Shown piece by piece: positions 34,180 to 44,249 of a stretch of 64,000 nt of DNA. Source of the DNA: Sphingobacterium yanglingense (GTDB taxonomy: Bacteria > Bacteroidota > Bacteroidia > Sphingobacteriales > Sphingobacteriaceae); the NCBI RefSeq assembly GCF_004363245.1, contig NZ_SNYV01000003.1, positions 1 through 64,000 on the forward strand, given 5' to 3'. The notes beneath the pieces were generated by a model. That model was not told the origin of the DNA. It saw only the letters and a program-made list of their open reading frames with translations, and ran no database searches. Position 1 is the stretch's first letter; every line of letters starts with the position of its first letter. The position numbers and the translations under genes are program-made.

Positions 34180-35751
34180 TCAATAACCTGGGTTTTGTTC
34201 CAGGTTGGGATTGACCGATTTCTGTGGGTTTGGAATCGGATATACCAACGTCTTCGGATCTGGATCCGCTGGTTTCTCCTGCCATGCCAACAAGAACTTG
34301 CCGTAACGGATCAAGTCTTGTCTACGCCATCCCTCCCAGTAGAGCTCCCGCGCGCGTTCGTCCAACAGGTTATCCAGAGTAAGTGTCCCAAACAGAGCTG
34401 CACCTCGTTGGGTGCGGATATCATTGACAATCCCCAAGGCCTCTCCAGTTGTCCCATTCCCTCCACGCAATATGGCTTCAGCTTTCATCAATAATACATC
34501 CGAGTAGCGGTACACCACCCAGTCATTATTGCGTTGCCCTGTTACGGCATAATCAAAAGCATACTTCATCGGGCGTATCCCTGCGGTCTCTAGTGTAGCG
34601 CCCGAGGTGCGGATAGTCACCTCACGGGTGAAGTATAGCGGTGCTGTAGATGGGTTACGGGCATTGAGTGGCTGATTGGTCGTCCAGTTGTATTGCTGTC
34701 CTTCAAAAAAGCCTACATTCTGACGGTGATACCCCTTGCTTTTATTGGATGTTGTATCGGCATCATAGGCATAATAGATCCCACGTCGCTCGTCCGTAGA
34801 AGTAAATTTATCGTAGTAATCTGACAGCGTACACCAACCATTCCATCCACCAGGACGCATATTATAGTGTGCAATTGTATTCCATGTACGGTCCACATTG
34901 CCGCCGCGTACACCATTCTCGTTATAAAGGGTAAAGATATTTTCAGTCGATTTGACATCATTATCGGGGGCAAAATTATCAAAGTATTTGCCGCTTAGCG
35001 AAATGCTATAGTTACCGGAAGTGCGTATTTCATTGGCCAGGTTAACGACCTTATTCATGTCTTCGACCGCAAAAGTCGGGTTTTGTCGATTTATAAAAGC
35101 TCCTTTATTGAGATACACTTTCATCAGCAATACCCTTGCAGCATTCTTACTTGCGATGTGCGCCTCCCGCGGCCCCTTATCAGGTAAAGCCCCCATGATT
35201 TCATTAAGCTCCTTTACCATATAATCGACGGCCTGTTCTGGTGTCAATACTTCAGGGGCTATCTTGAAATCTTCCATCGATGCTCCCTCACGGACTGGCA
35301 CCTTACCATAGAGATCCAACAGGTCGAATACCATCAATGCACGCAAAAAACGGGCTTCAGCAGCCTGCTGCGCACTAGGATTGTACCTTAAAACATTGGA
35401 GGCATTGTACATCGCGGTACCCAAGCTTACGAAGGTGTTATTCATGTAAGCATTGTCCGCAGTCCAAGTATGCAAGTGTATGGCCCTGTGCATACCATTA
35501 TCATCCCAATCGCCTCCACGTGTCGGTGCCATCGCAGCATCGGTCGACACCTCTTGCATCACCCATCGCTGCTCCTGTTGGTATGGTGTATTCAATGAGC
35601 TGTAAGCCGTCACCAACAAACCTCCCGCATCGACTTCCGACACTCCTTCTTCCAATTCTCCCTTGAACTCTTCGTTCAGCTTAGTACATGAAAATGAGCC
35701 TACAGACACTGCGCCTGCCAAAGCCATATATAATATTGTTCTAAATTTCAT
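34180..35751 (-). CDS. SusD/RagB-family lipoprotein (locus 3)
   Basis: 523 residues from ATG 35751, chosen because it begins the lipoprotein signal (MKFRTILYMALAGAVSVGSF then SC, Cys22); the frame is open to 35808. SusD features: LNEEFKGELEEG, ARFLRALMVFDLLDLYGKVPV, a C-terminal ARELYWEGWRRQDLIRYGKF and PIPNPQKSVNPNLEQNPGY. Ligand-binding partner of the SusC receptor encoded just upstream. Likely controlled by the divergent hybrid sensor. No glycoside hydrolase or peptidase follows it. Confidence 0.94.
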   Translation of the reverse strand: MKFRTILYMALAGAVSVGSFSCTKLNEEFKGELEEGVSEVDAGGLLVTAYSSLNTPYQQEQRWVMQEVSTDAAMAPTRGGDWDDNGMHRAIHLHTWTADNAYMNNTFVSLGTAMYNASNVLRYNPSAQQAAEARFLRALMVFDLLDLYGKVPVREGASMEDFKIAPEVLTPEQAVDYMVKELNEIMGALPDKGPREAHIASKNAARVLLMKVYLNKGAFINRQNPTFAVEDMNKVVNLANEIRTSGNYSISLSGKYFDNFAPDNDVKSTENIFTLYNENGVRGGNVDRTWNTIAHYNMRPGGWNGWCTLSDYYDKFTSTDERRGIYYAYDADTTSNKSKGYHRQNVGFFEGQQYNWTTNQPLNARNPSTAPLYFTREVTIRTSGATLETAGIRPMKYAFDYAVTGQRNNDWVVYRYSDVLLMKAEAILRGGNGTTGEALGIVNDIRTQRGAALFGTLTLDNLLDERARELYWEGWRRQDLIRYGKFLLAWQEKPADPDPKTLVYPIPNPQKSVNPNLEQNPGY

Positions 35752-35811
35752 CTGTTTGTAGTTTTTATTATCCACTATTCTTTTTCCTTTAACTCCGAAG
35801 TACCTCATCTC

Positions 35812-38796
35812 CTAAAGTGAAAAGTTGACCCCAAAGAGAACATTTCGCGCAGGAGGATAAGGAAGGTATTCGATACCTAACGATGGAATACCATTGGACG
35901 AACCATCGGTATTGACCTCTGGATCAAAGCCTGAATACTTAGTGATGATAAACAGATTCTGTCCTGTCAGTGAAACATTCAGATTTTTGATAGTATTACC
36001 AATATTACCCACACGATAACTCAATGTAAGGTTGGCCATCTTGAGATAGTCTCCTTTTTCGAGGTAACGGTCAGATGGTGCCGAAGAGTTGGACGTAGAC
36101 TCTTTGACAGAGGTATCAAAGAATGTAGATCCAATATTACGGTCGGATAAATTACTCACGCCCAAATTGGTTGCTGCTGTATTATTAAACAGGTAGTGAC
36201 CTAGAGCGCCATTCATATTAGCGACGAGAGACACCTTCTTGTACGATACATTGGTCGATACACCCAATAGTGTGGTCGGATTGGGACTATTAGAATAGAA
36301 TTTGTTGGTTGCCGGATCATTGTTGGAACTGACACTACCATCATAGCCCTTATACATACTCATACCTGTCTGGGGATCTATACCTTGAAAATCGGCCAGA
36401 TACCACACATTGAGCGGCTGGCCATTGGTCATACGCTGACCTAACACGCCGGTAAATCCCTGCCCGCGCAATGCGCCAGTTTCATAGTACCCCAAAAGAC
36501 CACTTACACTATTCTTAAGGAAGGTCGCATTTCCAGATAGGTCCCAGGTCCAGTCTGTATTTTTAATCAGTGTACCCGTAAGAGCGATCTCTACCCCTTT
36601 ATTAACAATCTCCCCATCCAGATTGACCCAGATACGGCCTGCTGGTCCAGGCATAGCCAAGGTCTGCTCGAATAACGCATCAGTTGTCTTTTTATTAAAA
36701 TAATCTACCGATCCATAGATACGATTGTTGAGCACAGAAAAATCAACCCCGACATTGACCGTAGCAGAAGATTCCCATTTTAGATCAGGATTTTTCAGAT
36801 TCGCCTGACTAATAGCTTGGGTTGTAAAGACCATTCGGTCGCGTGAGGCTCCCGATGGGAACTCTTGGTTACCCGTACGTCCCCAGCCCAAGCGCAGTTT
36901 TAACTGATCGATAAAAGAATTGGATTTCAGAAAGCTCTCCTCGGCTATATTCCACGCCACAGCTACTGAAGGAAACATCGCATACTTATTGTTTTTACCA
37001 AATTTGGTCGATCCATCCCGTCTTAATGTTGCCGTAATCAAATAACGGTTGAGGTAGTTGGCCCCACCCCTGGCAAACATGGACTGCAACTGGTTGGTCG
37101 GGCTACGGTATGAAGCAATCTCCCGTGTCGCTACAGACGAGTATTGTAGATAGTCAAAATAGCTGAGCCCCATATAGCTAAAACCGCCACCAAAGGCTAT
37201 ATTATTATTATAGTTATAATCTAGATATTCGTAACCCCCCATTGCATTGATACTCCAATCGGAGTTGATCTGTTTATTATAGGAAAGCATGTGCGTCATC
37301 TGCATGTTAGTCTCCCCATTATTCGAGTTAAACGCCTGTTCATTCTTGGCATTCGAAGGGTCGATCAGCCCTGCACGGTACATACCCTGACGATTACCAG
37401 TCTGACGCATCACACTGTAGATGAAGCGGTATTCTAGATCATCTGTTATCTTATAGTAAGGTGCGATATTCACAATAGTGGTATTCGTTACCGATTCATC
37501 CTTGAAGGCATCAATACTGGTCAAAGGATTACGTGTAGTGGTACTGACAAAGGTATGTTTGCCATTGGCATCAATAAGTGGCCGTGTCGGATTCCATTGT
37601 AACGCTTGGGATATCAGGTTACCTTCTGACCCGACTACAGCGCTGATGGGTGCATAATTATTGTCCATCTGCGTCAAAAAAGCCGCAAAATCGAGCCCGA
37701 GTCTTTTATTTTCTAAAAACCTGAAGTTACCAGAAACATTAGCTGTATATTTTTTGAGCTGGGAGCTCTTAATAATTCCATTTTGATTCAGATACCCTCC
37801 TGACACCCGGTATTTGCCATGCTCTGTACCCCCTACTACATCGGCATAATAATTCCGGGTAACGGCATTTCTAGTGATAGCCTTAAAGGCATCCTCGCTC
37901 TCCCCGTAATCTGCTGTACTAGCGTCGCCCGGGGTATAATATTTTAAAGCTTCTCTAAAACGTCCTGCATCGAGCACGTCTGGAAAATCGCGCATGCTAG
38001 AAATCCCCGCCGATGCCCCAACAGAAAGTTCAGGCGAACCGACTTTTCCTTTTTTTGTTGTGATAATGACGACACCATTAGCTCCACGTGAACCATATAT
38101 AGCCGTAGCAGATGCATCCTTGAGGATGTCCATACTCACGATATCACTCGGATTGAGATAAGACAATGCGTTACCACGATCCGAAGTAAAGCCTCCACGC
38201 CCCTCTGGGAGAGGTGAATTGCCCGACATCGGCACACCGTCCAACACAAACAATGGATTATTGCTGGAACGTATAGATGAATTACCCCGGATACTCACTG
38301 TCGTAGCACCTCCCGGTTGTCCGGTATTATTAATAACCATCACTCCAGGAGTCTTACCCTGGATCAGCTGATCGGGGCTCGTCGTCAATCCTCGGTTAAA
38401 ATCTTTGACACCGATAGTAACCATGGAACCTGTCAAGTCTCTTTTGCGAGCGGTACCATAGCCGATGACGACGACCTCGTCAAGCCCCTGATCTGCGGCC
38501 GGTTCCATTGTGATAGTCATATAATCTCCCGAAATAGGAACCTGAGTTACATTGTAACCAATGTAATTAACTTCCAGCAATCGAGCGTCCTGAGAAATAT
38601 CCAACTGAAAATCGCCGGTAGGTCCCGAACTCGTACCCGCTGAGGTACCAGATACCCTAATCGTAGCACCTGCAATAGGATTTGCAGATTCATCTACAAT
38701 CTTCCCCTTGAGCAATCTGGTCTGGGTGAAGGCTGTAACAGTAATCAGTAATAATGCCAAGGACATTACACTTGATTTGAGTAGTTCTTTGTTCAT
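35812..38796 (-). CDS. SusC/RagA-family TonB-dependent receptor (locus 3)
   Basis: 994 residues from ATG 38796 (MNKELLKSSVMSLALLLITV signal peptide); the frame is open to 38832. Carboxypeptidase-regulatory-like domain about 30-105, a TonB-box-like LDEVVVIGYGTARK, plug with ILKDASATAIYGSRGANGVV, barrel ending NVLFGVNFSL. No STN domain, consistent with regulation by a hybrid two-component sensor and not by FecR. It is transcribed divergently from that sensor gene across a 213-base intergenic region. Confidence 0.95.
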   Translation of the reverse strand: MNKELLKSSVMSLALLLITVTAFTQTRLLKGKIVDESANPIAGATIRVSGTSAGTSSGPTGDFQLDISQDARLLEVNYIGYNVTQVPISGDYMTITMEPAADQGLDEVVVIGYGTARKRDLTGSMVTIGVKDFNRGLTTSPDQLIQGKTPGVMVINNTGQPGGATTVSIRGNSSIRSSNNPLFVLDGVPMSGNSPLPEGRGGFTSDRGNALSYLNPSDIVSMDILKDASATAIYGSRGANGVVIITTKKGKVGSPELSVGASAGISSMRDFPDVLDAGRFREALKYYTPGDASTADYGESEDAFKAITRNAVTRNYYADVVGGTEHGKYRVSGGYLNQNGIIKSSQLKKYTANVSGNFRFLENKRLGLDFAAFLTQMDNNYAPISAVVGSEGNLISQALQWNPTRPLIDANGKHTFVSTTTRNPLTSIDAFKDESVTNTTIVNIAPYYKITDDLEYRFIYSVMRQTGNRQGMYRAGLIDPSNAKNEQAFNSNNGETNMQMTHMLSYNKQINSDWSINAMGGYEYLDYNYNNNIAFGGGFSYMGLSYFDYLQYSSVATREIASYRSPTNQLQSMFARGGANYLNRYLITATLRRDGSTKFGKNNKYAMFPSVAVAWNIAEESFLKSNSFIDQLKLRLGWGRTGNQEFPSGASRDRMVFTTQAISQANLKNPDLKWESSATVNVGVDFSVLNNRIYGSVDYFNKKTTDALFEQTLAMPGPAGRIWVNLDGEIVNKGVEIALTGTLIKNTDWTWDLSGNATFLKNSVSGLLGYYETGALRGQGFTGVLGQRMTNGQPLNVWYLADFQGIDPQTGMSMYKGYDGSVSSNNDPATNKFYSNSPNPTTLLGVSTNVSYKKVSLVANMNGALGHYLFNNTAATNLGVSNLSDRNIGSTFFDTSVKESTSNSSAPSDRYLEKGDYLKMANLTLSYRVGNIGNTIKNLNVSLTGQNLFIITKYSGFDPEVNTDGSSNGIPSLGIEYLPYPPARNVLFGVNFSL

Positions 38797-39009
38797 ACTG
38801 CTTGTGTTTTTTGGTTTATTGATTGGTATCACCCCAAACCATTGCCGAATGGCAGTTCAGAGCGCTACATACAGTTTATCATTGATTACATAAAAATGGG
38901 AAAAACAAAAACTCCGCAGCATTCACAGCGTCTCAACTTTTTATCATTGCGTGTCAGACAAGCTCGTTTTAAACTATTTATTACTTATTTTAGCTTTAAG
39001 ATCTAAGTT
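38797..39009. promoter_or_regulatory. Divergent regulatory region between SusC and hybrid sensor
   Basis: A 213-base AT-rich spacer between the SusC start (minus) and the TTG start of the hybrid sensor (plus). It must hold both promoters and, by analogy with characterised hybrid-sensor SusCD loci, the binding site of the AraC domain. I see no clear direct repeat that would define the operator. Confidence 0.5.
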
Positions 39010-42000
39010 TTGAAAAAGATAGTCTCTCTATATATGGTATTGATGCTGTTGCTACACGGTCGTGTGGAAGCACAATCCACTTATTTTCGCAGCTACCAGA
39101 CCATCGATGGCCTATCAAACAACGCGGTGACTGCCATAACTCAAGACGAACAAGGCTTCCTTTGGTTTGGTACACGTAATGGTCTCAATCGCTTCGATGG
39201 TCACCAATTCAAGGTATTCAGTCATACCGACTCTGCGACTTTACGCATAGGAAGCTCGTCTATACTAAGTCTCCTGACGGATAGCAAAGGTACTATGTGG
39301 GTTGGTACCACTCATGGCTTGTATCGGTACATACCTGATCGGGAAGCCTTTAATTATATAGAAGAAGTGCCAATGGAAGAGATCCGCTTTATAAAGCAGA
39401 CAACGGACTATATCTGGTTTGTTTCCAATGGCCGTCTATATCGTTATAGTTTGAAGGGACAGACGTTCAAGGTATTCAATCAACTCATAGACCGGATAAT
39501 CGCTGCCAGTACAAACCACAATCAGGATCTATGGTTAGTAGACAGCCGTCATGCCATACTACGGTATAATACGAAAGAGGACAAGTTTACCACTATAGAT
39601 CTCCGTGCACTACATCCGAACATACGATCCAGTATCAAAACAGTATATGGCATCAACGACTCGCTGATCATTATCGGTACAGCCTATACAGCCTACCTAT
39701 TGGACTGTACGGAAAACAAACTGACAGACCTTATCACAAAACGACACCCACAAAAGGCAATCTTGGTCCACGGTGTGATCCAACAAAGTCCGTCCGCCCT
39801 ATGGATAGGTACTGAAATGGGAATCTACAGCTATGATCTCCGTAAAGGTACAATCAGTCATATCAAGAAAGATCCCCTCAATCCATTTTCTCTATCGGAC
39901 AACGTCGTGATAAACTTTTTTAAGGACCGGGAAGGAAGTGTATGGGCTGGGACATTTTTTGGTGGGGTAAACCAGTATAGCAGTCAGTTTGAAAACTTTA
40001 AAAAGCACCTACAGGGAAATGGAAAGTTTTCACTTTCGGGGAATGTGATCCATGAAATCGCAAAAGACAAATACGGCAACTTCTGGATAGGGACGGAAGA
40101 CGGGGGGCTAAACAGGATATTAGCTAACTCGAATAAGGTACAACATTTCAAAGCCGACGGCAAGCCAGGAAGTATAACTCATAATAATCTACATGGACTG
40201 GCAATGATGGGCGATGAACTATGGGTAGGTTCTACATCACATGGACTGGATATTCTAGATTTAAAAACCGGTTTATTAAAAAGGCATTATAGGGGGATTG
40301 GGGAAGGCCTGACACGAAGCAAATTTGTAGTATGTCTCTATAAGACCCGAGACGAAACCATGTTTGTAGGAACGGACAAAGGGCTATACATCTACGATAA
40401 GAAGAAAAGAGAATTTCAACTAGCGCCTATCCCATTGGCATGGATACAGGGGATATACGAAGATGCAGAAGGTATATTGTGGATCAACACTTATGGCAGT
40501 GGCGTAATCGTATATGACCGTATAGCAGGCACAAATCGCCAACTTCTTTCCCAGCCCGGTAAGGGGAACACTTTGGTCAACAATTACGTTAATGGGCTTT
40601 TTGAGGATAGCAAAAAAAACATTTGGTTGGCTACTGAGGCTGGACTCTCCAAATACCGAAGAAACGGAGAATTCACCACCTACCTCAACCAATTGGGGCT
40701 TCCTTCGACACAGGTTTTCAAAGTACTGGAAGATGACAACCACACGATATGGGTATCTACAGGGAGTGGGTTGGTAAAACTGGAAGAGAACAGTCCGGAG
40801 GAAACGATATTTACGGCACGGGATGGCCTTCCAACCGATCAGTTCAATTACAACTCGGCATTTAAGGATAGCGATGGGACACTCTATTTTGGTACGATAA
40901 AGGGAATGGTCAGCTTCAACCCGGCCAAGACGATAAAGAACAATTTTGTACCGCCCGTATTCATCAGCAATCTCCAGATCAACAATAAGGATGTAACCAT
41001 AAGCAAGGACGGCTTTCTGAAACGCTCTATATCACTATCAAAAGAGCTTAGACTGACACACGATCATTCGAATATTAACTTCAATATCGCTGCATTGAGC
41101 TTTGCCTCTCCCGAAAGCAACGTATATAGCTACATCATGGAGGGTTACGATAAGGAATGGACGACAATAACTGGCAATCAAAAGATATATTACAATAAAC
41201 TGCCCCCAGGTACATATACTTTTAGATATATCGGGGCCAATAATAGTAAACTCTGGAATCAGACCGAAAAAACACTGCGTATCATCGTCTCGCCTCCCTG
41301 GTGGCGTTCGATCTGGGCCTACACCTTCTACCTCTTAATCATGGGAGCAATTGTTTTTCTGATTTTGCGGTATTACTTTTTATGGGTGCAGGCGAGCAAT
41401 GTACGAAAGATGGACAATTATGAAAGAGAAAAAGAACGGGAAATGTACAATCTCAAGTTAGAATCTTTCACCAATCTAGCCCATGAGATTAGGACTCCTC
41501 TTACGCTGATAAAAATGCCCTTGGAGAAAATAATGAACGGGAGCAAAATCGTGGACGAAGACACCAAACAGGACCTTGCGCTGATTGAAAAAAACACGTT
41601 AAGATTAATCATCCTGACGAATCAACTTTTAGATTTTAGAAAAGCAGAAAATAATAATATGAGCCTTATTTTTACAAAGACAGAGATCAACACCCTTCTC
41701 GATGAAGTATTCAATGATTTGCGACCTCTCGCTAAGGAAAAAAAACTAACATACCAACTGCTGCTACCTCGTATTACCCTGACAGCTTATGTGGATAGCG
41801 AAGCGCTTCGAAAAATATTCACAAACCTGATCCATAATGCCATTAAATATGCGCACAGAGAAGTGGAAATAAAACTGTTGCCTTTCAACAGTGATGACAT
41901 CATGTTCAATGTAGAGTTTGGCAATGATGGATCGATTATTCCCTTTGATAAAAAAGACAAAATATTTGAACCTTTCTACCGACTGTATGATGCAGACAAA

Positions 42001-42996
42001 AATACTGGAACAGGGATCGGACTACCTCTCTCCCGCTCCTTAGCAGAGCTTCATCATGGCTCCCTGTCTCTCGTATATACTAAAGGCGAACGGAATCTCT
42101 TTTTGCTTTCCTGCCCGATACTGCAAGACGAGCAAAATGACAAGCAGTCGCCCAACGACCCTCCGGCCGCTCCTTCTGAACAACAGGGAATCGCTGTCGA
42201 AGAAAATCCAGAAAAAGAAAACCCTATTATTCTCGTTGTAGAAGACAATAAGGAGATACTGGCCTATCTAAACAAAGAGCTCAAGGGAAATTACTCGATA
42301 CTAAGAGCCGGTAATGGCGCAGAAGCCATGGAAATCATAGAAGCCAATGATGTACAACTGGTTCTTACTGATATTATGATGCCGATTATGGATGGCATGG
42401 CACTGTGTAAGCGCATAAAATCAGACATCTTATACAGCCACATTCCAGTCATCTTTCTAACGGCAAAAAATGGATTGGATGCCAAAATAGAAGGATTAAA
42501 AAGTGGAGCTGATGCTTATATCGAAAAACCGTTTTCCCTGGAGTACCTACTGGTGAACATCCGTAATATGCTCAACAACCGTAAAATCGTCAAAGATTAT
42601 TTTACGGCACCATCAACTTCCAACGTATTGGATATGCATGTATCTGAACCCGATAAGGATTTTATAGATCAGCTCCATCGGGTTATCTATGAACAGATTG
42701 ACTCGACAGAGCTTAATGTTGAGGTACTGGCCAAATCTATGAATATGAGCAGACCGACATTGTATCGCAAGATAAAAGGCCTGTCCGACCTCAGCCCTAA
42801 CGAATTGATCAATATCTCGAGATTACGAAAAGCTGCCGAACTACTACTACTAAAGAAACATTCGATAGCTCAGATTGCAACCATGGTAGGCTATTCGGTA
42901 CAATCAAACTTTTCGAGAGATTTTCATAAACACTATAGTATGACCCCCAGCTTATATATCACTGTACACAGCGATCAGGTATCCCCGACAGAATAG
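39010..42996 (+). CDS. Hybrid two-component sensor with AraC output (HTCS)
   Basis: 1328 residues. Starts at TTG, chosen because MKKIVSLYMVLMLLLHGRVE forms a proper signal peptide. A two-bladed sensor of Reg_prop repeats spans about 25-650 (repeated FWFGTRNGLNRFDG-like blocks), Y_Y_Y domain about 687-750, membrane helix about 768-790, histidine kinase with phospho-acceptor H825 (LAHEIRTPLTL), ATP-binding N-box near 938 and GTGIGLPLSRSL near 998, receiver domain about 1075-1190 with D1121 (LTDIMMPIMDG), and an AraC HTH about 1225-1320. Such sensors bind oligosaccharides in the periplasm and activate neighbouring susCD genes. The ligand is unknown. Confidence 0.95.
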   Translation: MKKIVSLYMVLMLLLHGRVEAQSTYFRSYQTIDGLSNNAVTAITQDEQGFLWFGTRNGLNRFDGHQFKVFSHTDSATLRIGSSSILSLLTDSKGTMWVGTTHGLYRYIPDREAFNYIEEVPMEEIRFIKQTTDYIWFVSNGRLYRYSLKGQTFKVFNQLIDRIIAASTNHNQDLWLVDSRHAILRYNTKEDKFTTIDLRALHPNIRSSIKTVYGINDSLIIIGTAYTAYLLDCTENKLTDLITKRHPQKAILVHGVIQQSPSALWIGTEMGIYSYDLRKGTISHIKKDPLNPFSLSDNVVINFFKDREGSVWAGTFFGGVNQYSSQFENFKKHLQGNGKFSLSGNVIHEIAKDKYGNFWIGTEDGGLNRILANSNKVQHFKADGKPGSITHNNLHGLAMMGDELWVGSTSHGLDILDLKTGLLKRHYRGIGEGLTRSKFVVCLYKTRDETMFVGTDKGLYIYDKKKREFQLAPIPLAWIQGIYEDAEGILWINTYGSGVIVYDRIAGTNRQLLSQPGKGNTLVNNYVNGLFEDSKKNIWLATEAGLSKYRRNGEFTTYLNQLGLPSTQVFKVLEDDNHTIWVSTGSGLVKLEENSPEETIFTARDGLPTDQFNYNSAFKDSDGTLYFGTIKGMVSFNPAKTIKNNFVPPVFISNLQINNKDVTISKDGFLKRSISLSKELRLTHDHSNINFNIAALSFASPESNVYSYIMEGYDKEWTTITGNQKIYYNKLPPGTYTFRYIGANNSKLWNQTEKTLRIIVSPPWWRSIWAYTFYLLIMGAIVFLILRYYFLWVQASNVRKMDNYEREKEREMYNLKLESFTNLAHEIRTPLTLIKMPLEKIMNGSKIVDEDTKQDLALIEKNTLRLIILTNQLLDFRKAENNNMSLIFTKTEINTLLDEVFNDLRPLAKEKKLTYQLLLPRITLTAYVDSEALRKIFTNLIHNAIKYAHREVEIKLLPFNSDDIMFNVEFGNDGSIIPFDKKDKIFEPFYRLYDADKNTGTGIGLPLSRSLAELHHGSLSLVYTKGERNLFLLSCPILQDEQNDKQSPNDPPAAPSEQQGIAVEENPEKENPIILVVEDNKEILAYLNKELKGNYSILRAGNGAEAMEIIEANDVQLVLTDIMMPIMDGMALCKRIKSDILYSHIPVIFLTAKNGLDAKIEGLKSGADAYIEKPFSLEYLLVNIRNMLNNRKIVKDYFTAPSTSNVLDMHVSEPDKDFIDQLHRVIYEQIDSTELNVEVLAKSMNMSRPTLYRKIKGLSDLSPNELINISRLRKAAELLLLKKHSIAQIATMVGYSVQSNFSRDFHKHYSMTPSLYITVHSDQVSPTE

Positions 42997-43016
42997 TGCC
43001 CCAGTTTGACAAAGGA

Positions 43017-43238
43017 TCAATCCTTCTTACCGACGTCCTGCTGATTTTTAGGACGTGCGTACGCAGCGCTGAACACCATGGCTAGTCCTGTCCCTATAAA
43101 GATGACCACAGCTACAGAAATAGCAATCTTGACCAGCTGGGTATAATCTACAGCTACCCAGCCCCACATATAGTTGAGCGACACAAAACCTACTACAAGT
43201 AAAGACACAACGAATAGAAATGTAATAATATGCTTCAT
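43017..43238 (-). CDS. Small two-helix membrane protein
   Basis: 73 residues with two membrane segments (about 3-25 and 37-59) and a short basic tail (RPKNQQDVGKKD). No known family. It starts 3 bases past the stop of the SPFH-SHOCT gene and is the last of three minus-strand genes that appear to be one operon. It could be a membrane partner of the SPFH protein. It converges with the hybrid sensor gene, 20 bases apart. Confidence 0.6.
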   Translation of the reverse strand: MKHIITFLFVVSLLVVGFVSLNYMWGWVAVDYTQLVKIAISVAVVIFIGTGLAMVFSAAYARPKNQQDVGKKD

Positions 43239-43241
43239 GGC

Positions 43242-44246
43242 CTACAGTTTATTTAAATAATCCTTCTTCTTCTCTTCGAACTCTTCCTGGGTAATGATAT
43301 TTTCATCCAACAGAAGCTTGAGCTTGCGCAATTGTTCCATTGGATCTACCCCTACGGTAGGTTGCGTGACTTCATCAATAGAATTGCTGAACACCTTACC
43401 CAGACTCATACCTGCTCCAAGCCCGACTCCTGCTCCAGCAAGCCCGCCTTCATTTTTGGCAGCATCACGTAGGGCACGAAGTTTTTCCAACTCGACGTAG
43501 CTAAGTCCTCCCTCTGAAGCGGCATGGCTATCGGCCGTAATATCGGCAATCTTACCGATACGAGTCTGTGTCTCCTCATCAAATGAGTTTCCTTCGATCC
43601 TGAAGTCGCGGAGCACGAGACCAAAGGCTTCAAAATCCTGCACAAGCCGATCTCTCATAGTAGTAGACAACCGGGCAATCTCCGCATCGATCTTGGTATA
43701 AGGCATTTTCTCTTCTGCCAAACAGGAAGTCAGCACCTGCTGGATACGAGCCTGTATCGCCTCGCGGAATGCTTCGGTACTATAGGTATCTTGCGAACCG
43801 ACATATTCTGTAAAAAAACGCCCTGCATCGCTAAGACGGTATGAAAAATTACCAAAAGCAGATAACTGGATCGGAATCTTATAGTACTCGTCCATATATT
43901 TGATTGGTGAAGATGTACCCCAGCCCTGATTAACCACCTCCGCCTTGCGGTAGAAGTAAAGCCCCATCTTGTGTTCACTCTCAAACAACTGGGCCACCTT
44001 AAGCAATGAGGTGATGAAAGGATGATTGTCCGTCCGGATATTGTAAACGCCCTCGGTATCGATCACATCAGTAATCTTGCCTTCATATACCAAGACACAA
44101 CCCTGTCCTGGAGCAATTATCAATTTACTGGCGTTCTTTATTTCGTCTGTCGCTGCAGGATATTTCCACACCAACAATCCAGGAGCCTGCGGCTGCCATT
44201 CGATGACTGTAGCGACTTGTTTCTTAAAAAAATTGAATAGTCCCAT
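43242..44246 (-). CDS. SPFH-domain protein with SHOCT C-terminus
   Basis: 334 residues. An SPFH/band-7-like domain spans about 30-240 (LIIAPGQGCVLVYEGKITDV, GNFSYRLSDAGRFFTEYVG), and the C-terminal SHOCT motif covers about 303-334 (EQLRKLKLLLDENIITQEEF). The Gly-rich linker GGLAGAGVGLGAGMSLGKVF separates them. No transmembrane segment, so it is a soluble SPFH type (virion-core-protein-like or YdjI-like). Such proteins oligomerise at membranes in stress responses. The neighbouring zinc-ribbon membrane protein gene begins the same operon, 3 bases upstream. Confidence 0.88.
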   Translation of the reverse strand: MGLFNFFKKQVATVIEWQPQAPGLLVWKYPAATDEIKNASKLIIAPGQGCVLVYEGKITDVIDTEGVYNIRTDNHPFITSLLKVAQLFESEHKMGLYFYRKAEVVNQGWGTSSPIKYMDEYYKIPIQLSAFGNFSYRLSDAGRFFTEYVGSQDTYSTEAFREAIQARIQQVLTSCLAEEKMPYTKIDAEIARLSTTMRDRLVQDFEAFGLVLRDFRIEGNSFDEETQTRIGKIADITADSHAASEGGLSYVELEKLRALRDAAKNEGGLAGAGVGLGAGMSLGKVFSNSIDEVTQPTVGVDPMEQLRKLKLLLDENIITQEEFEEKKKDYLNKL

Positions 44247-44249
44247 CTT

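Noticed and set aside
42054..42248. Antisense Ser-rich frame inside the hybrid sensor gene
   Set aside because: Mirrors the acidic linker between kinase and receiver domains; no support as a gene.
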